A stretch of DNA of 64,000 nucleotides from Flaccisagitta enflata (Eukaryota > Chaetognatha > Sagittoidea > Aphragmophora), in assembly GCA_965153355.1 (NCBI GenBank), contig OZ231127.1:19468001-19532000 (forward strand). Direction: 5' to 3'. The notes below the pieces were generated by a model. That model saw nothing but the letters and a program-made list of their open reading frames with translations. It was not told the DNA's origin and did no database searches. Position numbers and translations under genes: made by a program. Of this stretch, positions 1 to 15,243 are shown in pieces (position 1 is the first letter of the stretch; every line of letters starts with the position of its first letter).

Positions 1-120
1 GAAATCTTGATCCAATATGGAATCCTTTCAAAATGTATAAGTATTCTTTTTAAATTAGATCCAATCGAGTAACAAAAAAAAAACAACCCAAAACCAACAA
101 GGCCGGATACACGGCCAGTA

Positions 121-246
<126 letters not shown>

Positions 247-537
247 ACCTTACCATATCATTAATAATGAGGTTGAATTGACATTGAGTGGTATTCATGG
301 TAATTATCTTGATCGTTCCTGCGTCCATATGAGAAACTTTTCTCAATTGTAGTTGCCAAATCAGAGACATTACGTCGTTGCTCACGGCTTTTAAAGATAT
401 ATTTAAGATAATGTCTAAAGTTGTCTATAAGATATCTACTAACAACCACTTTTCAGACATGAATATCTTGATCTTGGGTGGTCCTTGAAGAATAACGATG
501 AGCGAGAATCTCTTCTAAAATGTCCCACAAAACTGCA

Positions 538-816
538 TTTTTAGGTCGCGTGCTACGCGACTCTATCAGCCACTTATCGGTCGGTCCGTTGGTTGGTCCA
601 CATCAAAGCTTCTTTGTAGGTTTTTAGTCGCGTGCACGCGACTCTGTAACCCGTCGGTCGGTCGGTCAGTTGGTTGGTCGGTAGACGTTAGCTTTTTTCA
701 CGTTTTTGGCATTTTTGGGCGTCTTTTGCATTACTGCTCCTGCCCAAATAGTTGAGTTAGCACTGCCCCTGCCCACCCGTACGCGACTTCGGTAGCCGTG
801 TATACGGCCTTGTTGT
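538..816 (-). mobile_element. HINE-like element, GTCGCG stem type
   Basis: The plus strand starts with terminal hairpins (GTCGCGTGCTACGCGAC near 546 and GTCGCGTGCACGCGAC near 628). It continues through TCGG-rich simple sequence and a block resembling CTGCCCAAATAG/CTGCCCACCCG, and ends with GTATACGGCCTTGTT. This is the reverse of the family order seen at 18144-18371. Two hairpin copies at the left suggest a partial tandem element or insertion next to an older end. Confidence 0.6.
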
Positions 817-869
817 TTTCATTTTTGCTTTTTTAAAGTTCTTCTTGGGATATTTGAGGTTTACTTCAT

Positions 870-963
870 GTAATCATTCATTCATTCATTCATTCATTCA
901 TTCATTCATTCATTCATTCATTCATTCATTCATTCATTCATTCATTCATTCATTCATTCATTA
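870..963. repeat. (ATTC)n microsatellite
   Basis: More than 20 tandem copies of the tetramer ATTC. Confidence 0.95.
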
Positions 964-1406
964 ACACATTGAAATTCTTCGCAATACGCACGTGACTTAG
1001 GTCAGTTGGCCTTGTACCTCAAAGATTCTCTCACCTGGGGCCCAGGCTGGGCAACGCGGTCGAACCGAATCTAAGAAAGACATGTTGATTCCGCGGAATA
1101 AACTCATTTTATATTCCAAGTAATTTTTCGTCATTTTCAGGCGTTTCAAAGCCAAAGGATGAGTCGTCGGTATCGCACGCGGTTTATCGCCTATTAGTGG
1201 AATTGAATGTCATAGACGACAATTCAATGGCGCGTGCACGCGGTTTCTGAATCCCGCTGTGACTATGAATCGGTCGGTCGGCTCGTCTGTTGGTCTCATT
1301 TTGCTCTTTCGGGCAGTATCGATCCCTACGAGCAGACAGACTGACAGAAAAACAGACAGACAGACAGAAAGACAGAAAACAGTACCAACATCAAGTCTCT
1401 CCACAG

Positions 1407-5462
<4,056 letters not shown>

Positions 5463-5625
5463 ATGTTATCTAAACATACTAGAGGACATGTTTATACTAT
5501 AGCTATCATTCCTAGGTACTGCCTTATAGTTTTGTCTTGGTATGATATGCTCACGGATCTATGTGCAATGGACCAACAGACCGACAGACAAAGCCTCTTA
5601 TCGAGTTGCGTGTCCGCAACTCAAA

Positions 5626-6723
5626 AGGAAAACGGTGAAGGTCTTAGAATTCATATCCCCATGCTGTGCTAGCGTTATGGTTTGATTAATAGAACTTTTG
5701 CTTATTGTCCAATTTCAATTTAATTTTCAATTTAAACAGTTTATTTCCCCGAAGGCGCGTATAACAGCAATGTGGCGATAGATCAGCGGGGGAGGACCAT
5801 GCTTAAGCCCTTCATGTCAAATAGTGATATACTTTCTATGTTTCAATTAAGGACATCGACGGGCTTGTTCATGTCGACCCTCGTGATTTCAATTACAAAT
5901 GCAGGATACAGATGAAATAAAAACAGAGAACACATAACGCACAAGATCACATAAAAATCAGAAAACAATTAAATAGTGTGACGTACGAATACGTCGGTAA
6001 AATAGAGAACATGTACAACAACTCAGTAACAGGGTAGCAGTAATAAATAAAAACATGACGTACGAGTACGTCTAACAACAAAATTCTGTAACGTAAGAAA
6101 AAGGAATAAATAAGCGTCTATAAAGTGAAATATTTTTTGTTTCCAAGAATTCCATTGATGACATAGAAGGCATTGTGAATTTTTTTAACTTTCATTTAGA
6201 CTGACGCAAAGTGAGACAAATTGAAACAATCACCACCCATAATCAAATATAAATAGTTATTATTACCTTGAGTGGTGGCAACTAATACTCAAATGGATAC
6301 AGGATACTGATGTCAAACACAGTGATTCCGCAAAAAAATTAGTAGCCCAGGTCTCCCACAGAGAATCCCCTGCCCTGTGGGCACTGGTGTTGTGTCTACA
6401 AGGCAAGTTATTAGGAATCGTAAAATAAGGCTGCAAATAGGATTCATGAGACATTTGTTAATTTGTATGCATGATTAACGATTTGTTTTCTTTATAACTT
6501 GATATTGTAAACACAGTATGAATACGACCATGGCTGCAGTAAATACAGCCAAGGAAGGACAGCAGGTCCCGTGAGGGACAATCAGTAAGACCATGAAGGT
6601 CGCCCATCAAGACAATGAAGTCTTGACGGAATCAGTAGGACTATAGAAATTAGAATGTGTTTAGTGAAGTGGCTTGTTTTTAGTCAAGGAAAGAAAAAAA
6701 AAAGTTTTATAGAGATTACTTAA
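5626..6723. other. Non-coding flank of the LINE
   Basis: No credible exon is seen. Two near-palindromes, GACGTACGAATACGTC (5980) and GACGTACGAGTACGTC (6058), lie 78 bp apart. This stretch might include an older repeat, but I cannot assign it. Confidence 0.4.
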
Positions 6724-9700
6724 TAATAACCTAACCTTACCTAACCTTAACCTAACCTAACCTAACCTAACCTAACCAAACCAAACTGAGTTAGCTTGAG
6801 CTTACTACTGCAGTACTATAAGTGATGTTTCTTGTCTTTGCATCTAGGATTTGTACAATCACTTTTGTGGGTATATCTATTAAGTAGCGATTTTTTTAAC
6901 TGTCTTTTGAAAAGAGCTTTTTGATCTATTTTTCTTAAGTCACTTGTGGTATTATTCCAAAGTTTTGGGCCAATAGCACTGAAACTATTAGAGGCAGCTC
7001 TAGACTTGAAGTTAGGCACTTTTAGGTCCAAAGGATTTTGAGCCTGGCCCCTAAGATTGTATTCACAATTATGCTGAGTGCTACAAAGGTTCTGTATCTT
7101 TTTTGGTGCACGCTGGTAGAAGCAGTCATGCATAAGCAATAGGCACTGTTGCTCATAGAGGTCATTAAACTTTAATAGTCCAAGTTGTTTCATTCTTGGT
7201 TCTGTATGGGCGGAGAAGTAGGACTTAGTTATCGTTCTTATTGCTCTTTTTTGAATATTTACTATTCTTTTTTTATTTTGGGCACTGCATCCGCCCCAGG
7301 CGGGCAGTCCATAGAGCACATGAGGTTGAATGAATGAGTGGTAAAGAATTTTTAGGGTTGGAGGTGGGAGCAGATTCTTTACTCTGTTTATCATGCTATT
7401 ACTTCTTGCTATCTTATTTGCTACGCTAGTGCAATGCTTTTCCCAGCTAAGAGTACTATCTATGGTTATTCCTAAAAATTGTGCATCATCATAGATACCA
7501 AGTTTTTCTCCATCAAGGTAGATCTTGGGAAGATTTTGATTTTTTGGAAGTGATTTTTTCCTAAATATAACAGTTTTAGTTTTCTTGGGGTTAAGTTTCA
7601 ATTGGTTTGCTTTAAAGTAGTCATTTATGCCTTCAAGTTCCTGATTAAGAGTTGACAATGCCTCAAAATTATATCCCTGTATCAACAGGTTGGTATCATC
7701 AGCAAAAGTTACACTTTTAAGGTTTGAAGCAGATGGTAGGTCATTCACATAAAGAAGGAAAAGAAGGGGTCCTAGGATACTACCTTGGGGAACACCGGTA
7801 GATAGCAGGATTTTGGAGCTACAATGTCCATTGAGATCAACATATTGATAGCGATTTCTTAGATAGGACTCAAACCACTTCAGAGCTGTGCCACGAATTC
7901 CGTAATGGTCTAGTTTTTCAAGTAAAATCGAGTGATTTAAGGTGTCAAAAGCCTTACTAAGGTCACAGAATACACCAATGGCATAGTGACCCATTTCTAT
8001 ACATTCCTCAATACTCTTTATGAAGTCAAGGGTCGCATGGGTAGTATTGTGGCCTGTACGGAATCCATATTGTGATTCAAAAAGAATTCCATACCGGACT
8101 AGAAACTCAAAGACTTTGTTATAGATAAGGCGTTCTATGATTTTAGAAAATATTGGTAATAATGATATGGGTCTATAATTTTCATAGAGGTGTTTATCTC
8201 CTTTGAGTTTGTATACAGGTACAACTCTGGCTATCTTTCCGTTCTCTGGAAAAATCCCTGTTTTCTGAGAGCAGTTAACTAAGTGGGCCAAGACTGGTGC
8301 CAAAATGTCTACATCACTAAGAATGATATTTTGTTGAAATCCAGCAGGATCTTTGCTGGTTTTAGGGGTAAACTTTTTACATACTTCTATGATATCTGGA
8401 TGGGTTACATCATTTAGGAGGAGTGAATTTGAGTTTTGTGCAGTGTGTTTGTGAAGGTAATGTGATGGGCCATGAGTTGAATTGCCTACACTTGCATTTG
8501 TCTGTGGTCCTACATTGGCATAGTAGTGATTAATATTTTCCGCATTAGTTAATGAGTCCTTAATGATGGTTCCCTGATAGTGAAACTCAGTGGTTATATC
8601 TTCTTTATTACTAAGTTTATTTGTTGCTTTTTTAATAATATTCCAGTGTTTTTTTATATTACCTGAGCTTTCTTCTATCTGTCTGCTTACATATTCCTTT
8701 TCTGCTTTGCGGATTTTTGACACTAATGTATTCCTTAATTTTTTATAATCTTCACGCCTATGTTTCTGCTTGGCTAGTCTGTCTCTTCGTCTGATGTCGG
8801 CCAGTAATTCAGAGTTCATCCAAGGTTCTCGGTAATGTTGGTTTGAGTTTTTTTTGAAGGTTCTGGTGGTCAAATTTTTGTTATAATGAAACCCATACTT
8901 AGTTTGAATCATGTCATAGATTACATTTGGATCATCTTGTTCCAAAACATCATGCCAGTTGTCTTGTCTTAGTCCATTTTTTCTAAGTTGATGTCCTTGT
9001 TCAGTAAAGAATGACTTTGTAAAAGATTCACGTTTGGGATTTTTTTCTAGATCATTATTGAGGATTGTAAATACTGGAAAATGGTCAGTATATCCGCTGT
9101 TGCCAGCTATTTCTGTGTCTATAATACCACTTATCATGTGCTTTCCATCTCTTGAGAATATATGGTCAATAAGTGTTGCACTCTGCTTTTTGATTCTAGT
9201 TGGTCTGACTATTCTTGGTATAAATTTATGGTTAGTGATAAGGTCGAAGTAGTTAGCAGTTGGTAGGTGATTATCATATTTAAGCAGGTCCAAGTTAAAG
9301 TCGCCAGCTAGTATGACTTCGTTGTTCCTTTTGTCTGTTAAGGTCAGGAATTTTTCTAATTCAGACATAAATCTATCATAGTTTTGTCCATTGGGTTGTC
9401 TATAAATAGCAGCTACAGTTAGATCCCTCTTGGAGCCGTTTTTTGGGGTTGACACTACATTTGGAATGTGTACAACTAGACTTTCAAAATATTGATCTAC
9501 AAACTCAATTTTCTCTAGAATCATTGCCTTTGAAGAAATTAATTCGCTAATAAATATACCAACACCTCCCCCTTTCATTGTGGTACGTCCTTTATGAAAA
9601 AACACATATCCCGGCATAATAGTTTTGAGTTCTGATTCAGTGTAGCCAGAATTTGACAATTTAGTAATGTGTGTTTCAACTACAACGATTATGTCAGGCC

Positions 9701-9995
9701 TATTGTCGGGGGTTGAAATATTGCAAATGAATAGCTTTAGCGATCTCAGTTTGGTCAGGAGATTTGCTATATTGATTGATAAAATGGTCAGGTTATGGCT
9801 ATTTCTAATGTCCCTATTTCTGATCATATCAACTAATTCAGATTCAGTGTAATACAAGCTATCATGAATAACACTGCTAAATGCCTCATTCTCATCATTA
9901 TCATCAGTGAGCACATTGCAAAAATTTTTTTGATTGTCAGCTAAGACATCGGGTATTGTGAGCTCATCTTCTGTCATTTACGATAGACTCAGCTT
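6724..9995 (-). mobile_element. Non-LTR retrotransposon (LINE), apparently intact ORF
   Basis: The element consists of one long ORF and a short 3' region. About 35 bp after the stop, the minus strand runs into GGTTTGGTTTGG and then roughly ten imperfect GGTTA/TTAGG pentamers (plus-strand 6729-6780). Simple-repeat 3' tails rather than poly(A) are known in the CR1/L2-type LINEs. The 5' boundary is not defined: an A-rich stretch (9995-10028) and a degenerate repeat block (10190-10420) lie just upstream. No target duplication could be fixed. Confidence 0.85.
6816..9977 (-). CDS. LINE endonuclease-reverse transcriptase polyprotein
   Basis: A single uninterrupted 1053-residue frame starts at an ATG. 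The N-terminal third is an APE-type endonuclease: LSINIANLL, VETHIT, GGGVGIFI, IYRQPNGQN, LAGDFNLDLLKYD, LIDHIFSRDG and YTDHFPVF carry the expected Asn, Glu, Asp and His positions. The central reverse transcriptase has YRPISLLPIFSKIIERL, YGFRTGHNT, FCDLSKAFDTLNH, STGVPQGSILGPLLFLLYVN and the catalytic FADDTN. The C-terminal part is typical of single-ORF LINEs related to CR1/L2/Jockey. No gag-like ORF1 was seen upstream. The absence of stops or frameshifts suggests recent activity. The clade assignment is inference and needs a tree of the RT domain. Confidence 0.93.
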   Translation of the reverse strand: MTEDELTIPDVLADNQKNFCNVLTDDNDENEAFSSVIHDSLYYTESELVDMIRNRDIRNSHNLTILSINIANLLTKLRSLKLFICNISTPDNRPDIIVVVETHITKLSNSGYTESELKTIMPGYVFFHKGRTTMKGGGVGIFISELISSKAMILEKIEFVDQYFESLVVHIPNVVSTPKNGSKRDLTVAAIYRQPNGQNYDRFMSELEKFLTLTDKRNNEVILAGDFNLDLLKYDNHLPTANYFDLITNHKFIPRIVRPTRIKKQSATLIDHIFSRDGKHMISGIIDTEIAGNSGYTDHFPVFTILNNDLEKNPKRESFTKSFFTEQGHQLRKNGLRQDNWHDVLEQDDPNVIYDMIQTKYGFHYNKNLTTRTFKKNSNQHYREPWMNSELLADIRRRDRLAKQKHRREDYKKLRNTLVSKIRKAEKEYVSRQIEESSGNIKKHWNIIKKATNKLSNKEDITTEFHYQGTIIKDSLTNAENINHYYANVGPQTNASVGNSTHGPSHYLHKHTAQNSNSLLLNDVTHPDIIEVCKKFTPKTSKDPAGFQQNIILSDVDILAPVLAHLVNCSQKTGIFPENGKIARVVPVYKLKGDKHLYENYRPISLLPIFSKIIERLIYNKVFEFLVRYGILFESQYGFRTGHNTTHATLDFIKSIEECIEMGHYAIGVFCDLSKAFDTLNHSILLEKLDHYGIRGTALKWFESYLRNRYQYVDLNGHCSSKILLSTGVPQGSILGPLLFLLYVNDLPSASNLKSVTFADDTNLLIQGYNFEALSTLNQELEGINDYFKANQLKLNPKKTKTVIFRKKSLPKNQNLPKIYLDGEKLGIYDDAQFLGITIDSTLSWEKHCTSVANKIARSNSMINRVKNLLPPPTLKILYHSFIQPHVLYGLPAWGGCSAQNKKRIVNIQKRAIRTITKSYFSAHTEPRMKQLGLLKFNDLYEQQCLLLMHDCFYQRAPKKIQNLCSTQHNCEYNLRGQAQNPLDLKVPNFKSRAASNSFSAIGPKLWNNTTSDLRKIDQKALFKRQLKKSLLNRYTHKSDCTNPRCKDKKHHL

Positions 9996-10132
9996 TTGAG
10001 GCCAAAAATAAATAAAAATAAAAATAAAAGTGGGCCTTAAGTCCAAGAAGTTCCTCTTTGCCAGGATACTGTACTGTTTAAATCGGAAAGTACACTCACT
10101 AGATTTTTTTTCTTTTTTTTAGGATACAAAAA

Positions 10133-10430
10133 TACAAATAGGATGCCTACATTCAAGTGTTGTATTGCATTGAGGCGTTGCCGTCGATTTGTTGTTGATG
10201 AAATTAGCATCCGGTATTCGTTGGCGTGAGTTTGTTGCTTGGAGTTGGTCTTGATGAGTTCGTGGCCAGGAGTTTGTCGTTTTTTTGTTTTTGTTTTTGT
10301 TTTTGCCAAGTTTGACGCCGTGAGCTCGTTGTCGTGAGTTAGTGGCCGTGAGTTAATCGCCGTGGGTTGGTCGCCATGCGTTGGTCGCCGTGAGTTGATT
10401 GCCGTGCGTTTGTCACCATGGAGTCTTTGG
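10133..10430. repeat. Degenerate ~14-bp tandem repeat upstream of the LINE
   Basis: Repeated variants of cgccgtgagttggt and gccgtgagtt occur about every 14 bases between roughly 10190 and 10420. It lies on the 5' side of the LINE and could be its 5' untranslated region or unrelated host sequence. Confidence 0.5.
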
Positions 10431-10543
10431 TCTAAGCTGGGGCGAAGACGGAGGTCCGTTGAAGGGAAATTCGAGAGTCGCGCAATGGCCTTCGGGGATT
10501 TGCCGCGCCAAGACCTGATTCAAAGCAAGGGCAAAATTCTTTT

Positions 10544-11439
10544 GTAAGTTAACCTGCTATGTATGTTATGTTCAAGTTGTTGAAGATGGTTATGATTTAC
10601 ATTATTAAGATAAGCAGACTGTCTTTGAAGAGTTGGTGAGTTTGTGGCCAAATTAGTGCACAATATTGCCTGTGAAAAGAAAAATTAGTTCTGCATTAAG
10701 TCCGTGCGTTTACAAGGAAATAAAACGGGCGATCCATTATCTGTAGACATGAGACAGATTGACAGTCGTTTTTCCTGGAAAAAAGATTACATTAGTTTGA
10801 ACATAGCAATACACTTTGGATCCCTGCGCTAAAAATGGGTTAGATCAGGAGAATGAAAAATGAACTTATGTGCAGAGATCCATGGCGTAGCGACGTAACG
10901 TGTGCATGTCCGTGGATTAGGTGTTGAGGACTCCGAGAACAGTGGCCCAAAATCGTAGTTGTTGCTATTTTACATGACTTGAAGATGAGCTGCACAAGAT
11001 TTTTGAAAAGGTTACAGGATTGTTCACTTTGCAAATTTTAAACATTGAAAATTCGTCTTTATTTTCTTTTCGTTTTCAGTTTCTTGTCCTTTGCGCCGTA
11101 GGAGTTGAGATTTTTCAGTTAATGATTCACGTAGTATCAATTTTCAGTGTCGGAAGGGTCCTTGGAAACAGTTAGGATGCAGAGAAAGACGAGTTTTTTT
11201 TTCACATTAGAATTTGATCAAGATACGAGTTTTTTTTATTTAAATGTTCAAGTTTAGAATGTAAAAGTTCTCGCTTCTTGATGTCGACGTCACCGCGTCC
11301 ACCGTGTGTCCGCCGTAATTAATCCAGCTTCCGTTCGCGTCGGCATCAAAACGTGAGGACCTTAATTAAGCAAATAAAAGAATTTTAGCTCCGGTGTCTC
11401 CATTCTGCAAATACTTATGCCTCTACCCTTTTCACTCTA
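10544..11439. other. Non-coding, nothing recognised
   Basis: Mixed-composition sequence with only short frames. A good donor (TTTT|GTAAGT at 10544) follows a short open stretch from ATG 10485, but no partner exon was found. Confidence 0.4.
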
Positions 11440-11720
11440 TTAAGATGCGTCATCGCATCTCTATAAGAGGGACTGTCTGTCTATCCGTCGGTCTGTCAGT
11501 CCGTCGGTCCCTAGGTATGTCCGTTACGCTTCCTCTAATATCGCGCTGATGATGCATCGAGTTGCCCGCTCGGGCTCGTTTTTTAGATGCGTCATCGCAT
11601 CTCTATAAGAGGGTCTGTCTGTCCGTCCGTCCGTCCGTCCTTCCGTCCGTCCGTCGGTCCGTCCATCCGTCCATTACGCCTCTTCTAATATCACGCAGAT
11701 GATGCATCTAGTTGCCCGCT
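11440..11720 (-). mobile_element. Two tandem HINE-like elements, GATGCG stem type
   Basis: Two copies of about 140 bp (11440-11578 and 11579-11720) are head to tail. Each starts on the plus strand with AGATGCGTCATCGCATCT then CTATAAGAGGG and a TCCG/TCTG array, and ends with GATGATGCATC, the palindrome CCCGCTCGGG and a CTTGTT/CTCGTT terminus. Confidence 0.7.
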
Positions 11721-12633
11721 CGGGCTTGTTCTACTCTTATGACCAATGTCAATTGAGGAAAGTTTTTTGATATTCTTGGAACATAATTTTGTATATTTTG
11801 ATATGACATTGCAGGGACCTATAGACCATAGGCCAAAATTCCTTAAAGGGTCTGTAGGTGATGCCTGTAAAATGTTCATGACCCTGGAAGGCATTTTTGG
11901 GTGTCATATAACAATTTGTTTAAGGGCTGTTAACCAAAAATTGCAAAATTTGTCAATTCTAAGTTTTTTTTAACTCTACAAGCTTTCTAAAAGTTGATTT
12001 AAAGCCCTGACACTTGGCATGCACATCAAATGGACCCTAGATATGTTCTATAGAAAAAAAATTAATGTGTGATAATTTTCAGGTACCTAAATTAGGAAAA
12101 AAACATGTTTTTTTGTAATATTAATGAAAAATGCTGTTGTTACCCCCCTTAAAGTAGACCAATTTGGACGAAATTTTAACTGGAGGTACTTCACATCAAG
12201 TACTACCTCTATGTCAAATTTCGTCCAAATGGAAGCGCTTAAAACACCAAAAATTGCATTTGAAGTTAGCCTTAATTTTATAATTTTTTTAAATTACATT
12301 TTTCGATATAGCGCCCTAACGAAAAAAGATTTTGCATTGATTTTTTATATTTTAACACCCCATGGACTATTTTATAGAATGGTAAAAAAAAATTCATCAA
12401 TATGCAAACTTCATTTTCATCACCCTTTGACTGGTCAAATTTCGTCTTCGTTTGCACTGTGACTTATGTCGGTAACGCTCTTTCCCTTTTCGCAATTTTA
12501 AAGATTTTTTACTCGTGTCGTGCATCTCTCATTTCTTGGTCTGGTTTTCAGTTGTGTCATTGCCATCTGAATGTACAAGAAAACATGTCCGCCCGAATTG
12601 AATCATAGACTTAAGCTGAAAATTAGTTTAACA
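11721..12633. other. AT-rich, nothing recognised
   Basis: Only short open frames and no paired splice sites. A short inverted similarity (ccaatttggacgaaatttt and caaatttcgtccaaatgg, 12159-12231) is the only structure seen. Confidence 0.4.
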
Positions 12634-12800
12634 GCAAGGCCGGATGCATGGCTACCCAAGTCGCGTGCGGGTGGGCAGAAGCAGTGATAAGGTAGGCCTA
12701 CCATACATTTGGGCAGTAGTACAATAAAAGCCCAAAAACGTTAAAGAAGCAAAGTATTATCGAACGAGCAGATTATGGAGTCGCGTACATGCGGCTAAAA
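12634..12800 (+). mobile_element. HINE-like element, GTCGCG stem type
   Basis: It starts with aaggccggatgcatggc and AGTCGCGTGCGGGTGGGCAG. It ends with the degenerate hairpin AGTCGCGTACATGCGGCT followed by AAAA. The simple-repeat middle is missing. Confidence 0.6.
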
Positions 12801-12837
12801 CGAACTAAGAGGGCCCTGCGCAATATTGCAATTCTGC

Positions 12838-13254
12838 AATATTACGCGAATTAAAAAAAAGACGCACCTTTGTATTTGTTAATAAAACAGATTCAAAATC
12901 TCTGCAAATGTTTGTCAGTTAGTGTGATTTTAAAGATTTTGAAAAGATCTTTCATTCTAGACCAATCCTAGGTCTGTAACTTTAACCGTTTAGGAGCTAG
13001 AGTCAGTCAAAGTGAAGGACCAGTTTACAAAAATACGTTTTTTTCTATGCAACTGCAAAATGGAAATCAGCAAAGTTTTTACTCAAACTTATGCCATTTC
13101 CAAACAAAAAAAAGATAGAAATACCAGATTGGCGCCAAATAAAAGTATTTTCCAAGGGCTTTGTAACAACCTAGAATCTTAATATGTTTTTATGAGTTTC
13201 AATGGCTTTATCAACCTTTCAAAAGTGCGTCTTTTTTTTAATTCGCGTAGTATT
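12838..13254. mobile_element. MITE with GACGCAC termini
   Basis: The ends are inverted: ACGCGAATTAAAAAAAAGAC with GCACCTTTG at the left, and GTGCGTC followed by T-rich sequence and AATTCGCGT at the right. A shorter inverted relative lies at 55488-55790 with the same internal phrases (tggcgccaaat, ccaatcctaggtct). No coding capacity is visible. Confidence 0.6.
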
Positions 13255-13297
13255 TATCGTTAATTTATCAGTTACCATTGATCACACGATACATACC

Positions 13298-13590
13298 TGA
13301 GGCTGATCCTATATCCCACCACGTCCGGTAGTTCCGATGTCAACGATTGTCGTTTTTTCTCATACTCCACCAAATGAATAAAAGGACACAAAGACGCTGT
13401 TCGCTTTTGGATGGGGAAACGAGTTCGAACTCGTTTTTTGGCGTTGATCATCGACGGAGTCACCGAGGAAAAGGAAATGGAGGCGTCGGCCATTTGGCAA
13501 CCGGAAATGCTGCCTTTGCTCGAAGCGTTCACGAGGAATATCTTGGAGGATATACAAGACTTTTTTTGGAGTTTAAAAGAATAGGCGTTA
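13298..13590 (-). CDS. Weak exon candidate, strand uncertain
   Basis: A GC-richer island is open in several frames. On the minus strand it reads through SVTPSMINAKKRVRTRFP and HLVEYEKKRQSLTSELPDVV to a consensus donor CAG|GTATGT at 13298. On the plus strand an ATG at 13411 opens a 57-codon frame. Neither has a confirmed partner exon or a recognised family. Confidence 0.2.
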
Positions 13591-13608
13591 TCCTTTTTCC
13601 ATGCCTTT

Positions 13609-13842
13609 GTTTTTAGATATGACCTCGCATCACTATAAGAGGGTGTGTCTCTAGGGCTGTCTGTCTGTCTGTAGGTTGGTCCATAACCAAAAAATTTCTA
13701 AACATGATATTTAGGCTTTTCTCTTCATTTCTTAATCTGGTTACATCTTTATCTCATAATTTGTATTTCTTCATGTTTCTTCATGTCCTTACATCTAACG
13801 AGGACGCATCTATTGGACATCTGCATCTTTTTGCCTTGTTGA
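13609..13842 (-). mobile_element. HINE-like element, GATGCG-type (degenerate)
   Basis: The left end ttttagatatgacctcgcat then CACTATAAGAGGGTGTGTC matches the terminal hairpin region with a decayed stem. The right end acgaggacgcatctattgg and ttgccttgtt matches the 5' end of the copy at 31225-32013. Confidence 0.55.

Positions 13843-13847
<5 letters not shown>

Positions 13848-13914
<67 letters not shown>
13848..13914. repeat. (GT)n microsatellite
   Basis: About 65 bases of GT abutting a HINE-like element on the left and a GGGCAGCGG-family element on the right. Confidence 0.95.
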
Positions 13915-13915
<1 letters not shown>

Positions 13916-13922
13916 TCTCTCT

Positions 13923-14430
13923 TGGGCAGCGGCCCCAAAGGGTCGATGTCCTGTAGGACACAGGGGTGAATTTCCATACGTCCGTCCGTCCTTCTGTCCT
14001 TCCGTCCCCCCCCCCCCCCGAAGCTTTCCAAGCCTCAAATTCCCATCGGATAACATGGAAAATTGTCAAAATGCAAACTTTCCCCCATTGAATAACAAAG
14101 AAAATTTACAAAAAAGCAAAAAAATGCATGTATCCCACTAAATAACATGGAAAATTGATGAAAACTAAAAAAACTAAAAAATTCCCATTGAATAACATGG
14201 CAAATTGACAAGAAATTGAAAAAAAATGCAAAATTCCCATTGAATATCATGGAAAATTGCTACTAAGGCCTCAAATATGCCCTCTCAGGACGTATGGAAA
14301 TTCACCCCTATGTCCTACAGGACATCGGCCTTTTGGGGCCGCTGCCCTGCTCTCACTCCACTTCTTCAGCCAATCACTCCAAGCAGGGCATCGGGTACCG
14401 CTGACCATGTGCGATCCTTGGATGACTTGT
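13923..14430. mobile_element. GGGCAGCGG-family element, subfamily B
   Basis: The left end is TTGGGCAGCGGCCCCAAAGG then GTCCTGTAGGACACAGGGG and aatttccat. The right end is the inverse, extended by gcagggcatcgggtaccgctgaccatg. The interior is a degenerate repeat of ttcccattgaataacatgg and aaaattg. The sister copy is at 43418-43941. Confidence 0.75.
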
Positions 14431-14568
14431 TTTTTGGTAGATTTCACGTTGTGACGACCAATGGCATGAAGGCCATAGTCTTATGAAGAGATGACGCATC
14501 TTAACAACGGACCTGGAACTTTTTCGTCGGGTATCCTAACCACGCGACGCTTAAGTTCCCGTCAATAG

Positions 14569-14720
14569 TCTCTTCGGACGCATCATCATCAGAATCTTCG
14601 AAAACGATTCGCCACTTTTTTGTTTCGAATGTGATTGGCAACAGAGTTGCATTGAAATCGTGCATTGAATATGACGGGATGAGGATAGCTGATGAAAATG
14701 GAATTGTACGTCGTTCCTAG
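14569..14720 (+). CDS. Terminal exon candidate, unrecognised
   Basis: After cgtcaatag at 14568 an open frame encodes SSDASSSESSKTIRHFF, then NVIGNRVALKSCIEYDG, MRIADENGIVRRS and a TAG stop. The amino-acid and codon pattern looks protein-like and the frame is open back to about 14503. No upstream exon was found and the family is unknown. It could be the 3' end of a gene or of a decayed mobile ORF. Confidence 0.3.
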
Positions 14721-15243
14721 TAATACTGACTTATAACGGAAAAAATACGGATTGAAATTTCCAAAAATCTTAGATGGTAGGGTCTTGACTAATGGCATTT
14801 TCAGCTCAAGACTGAATTACTGAAAAGTGAAAACCGCTGCCTCTTACCGCCGTGAGCAATGAGTCTTGATATCCATAAAACATTTAGATAGAAATTTAGA
14901 AAATGTAGGTAGTTGTTCCACGCCATGTCTTATTATTTCAAGTCTTGTTCTTGGAGTTGAATCACCTCGGAAAATGCAATGTGGTTGATCTTTTCAAGTC
15001 TGTGGTTGTCCTAGACTCTCTCTCTCTCTCTTTCTCTCCGTAATTTAATAGTTTACGTATATCGTTAATGTCTAGAAACGTTACAATCAACCTCATACAA
15101 CCGTTTTTGCACAACTGCACAGCTGTGCCTAAACTCGCAGGTTTTTTTTTACCGCACACACTTCTTGAACGTTGCGACAATAACAGGCTTTCTTGCCATT
15201 TTGTATCCATTACTGAATGGCAAGAATGCCCTAAAAATAAATA
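14721..15243. other. Non-coding, nothing recognised
   Basis: No exon or repeat family was recognised apart from a short CT run (15015-15030). Confidence 0.4.

Noticed and set aside
6816-9977. Reading the 1053-residue ORF as a host gene or retrovirus
   Set aside because: The endonuclease plus reverse transcriptase order, with no gag, protease, integrase or LTR, identifies a non-LTR retrotransposon.
10485-10543. Possible first exon (MAFGDLPRQDLIQSKGKIL) with a GTAAGT donor, upstream of the EF-hand gene
   Set aside because: It exits in phase 2, whereas the first visible EF-hand exon needs an upstream exon exiting in phase 1. No bridging exon was found, so I did not join it.
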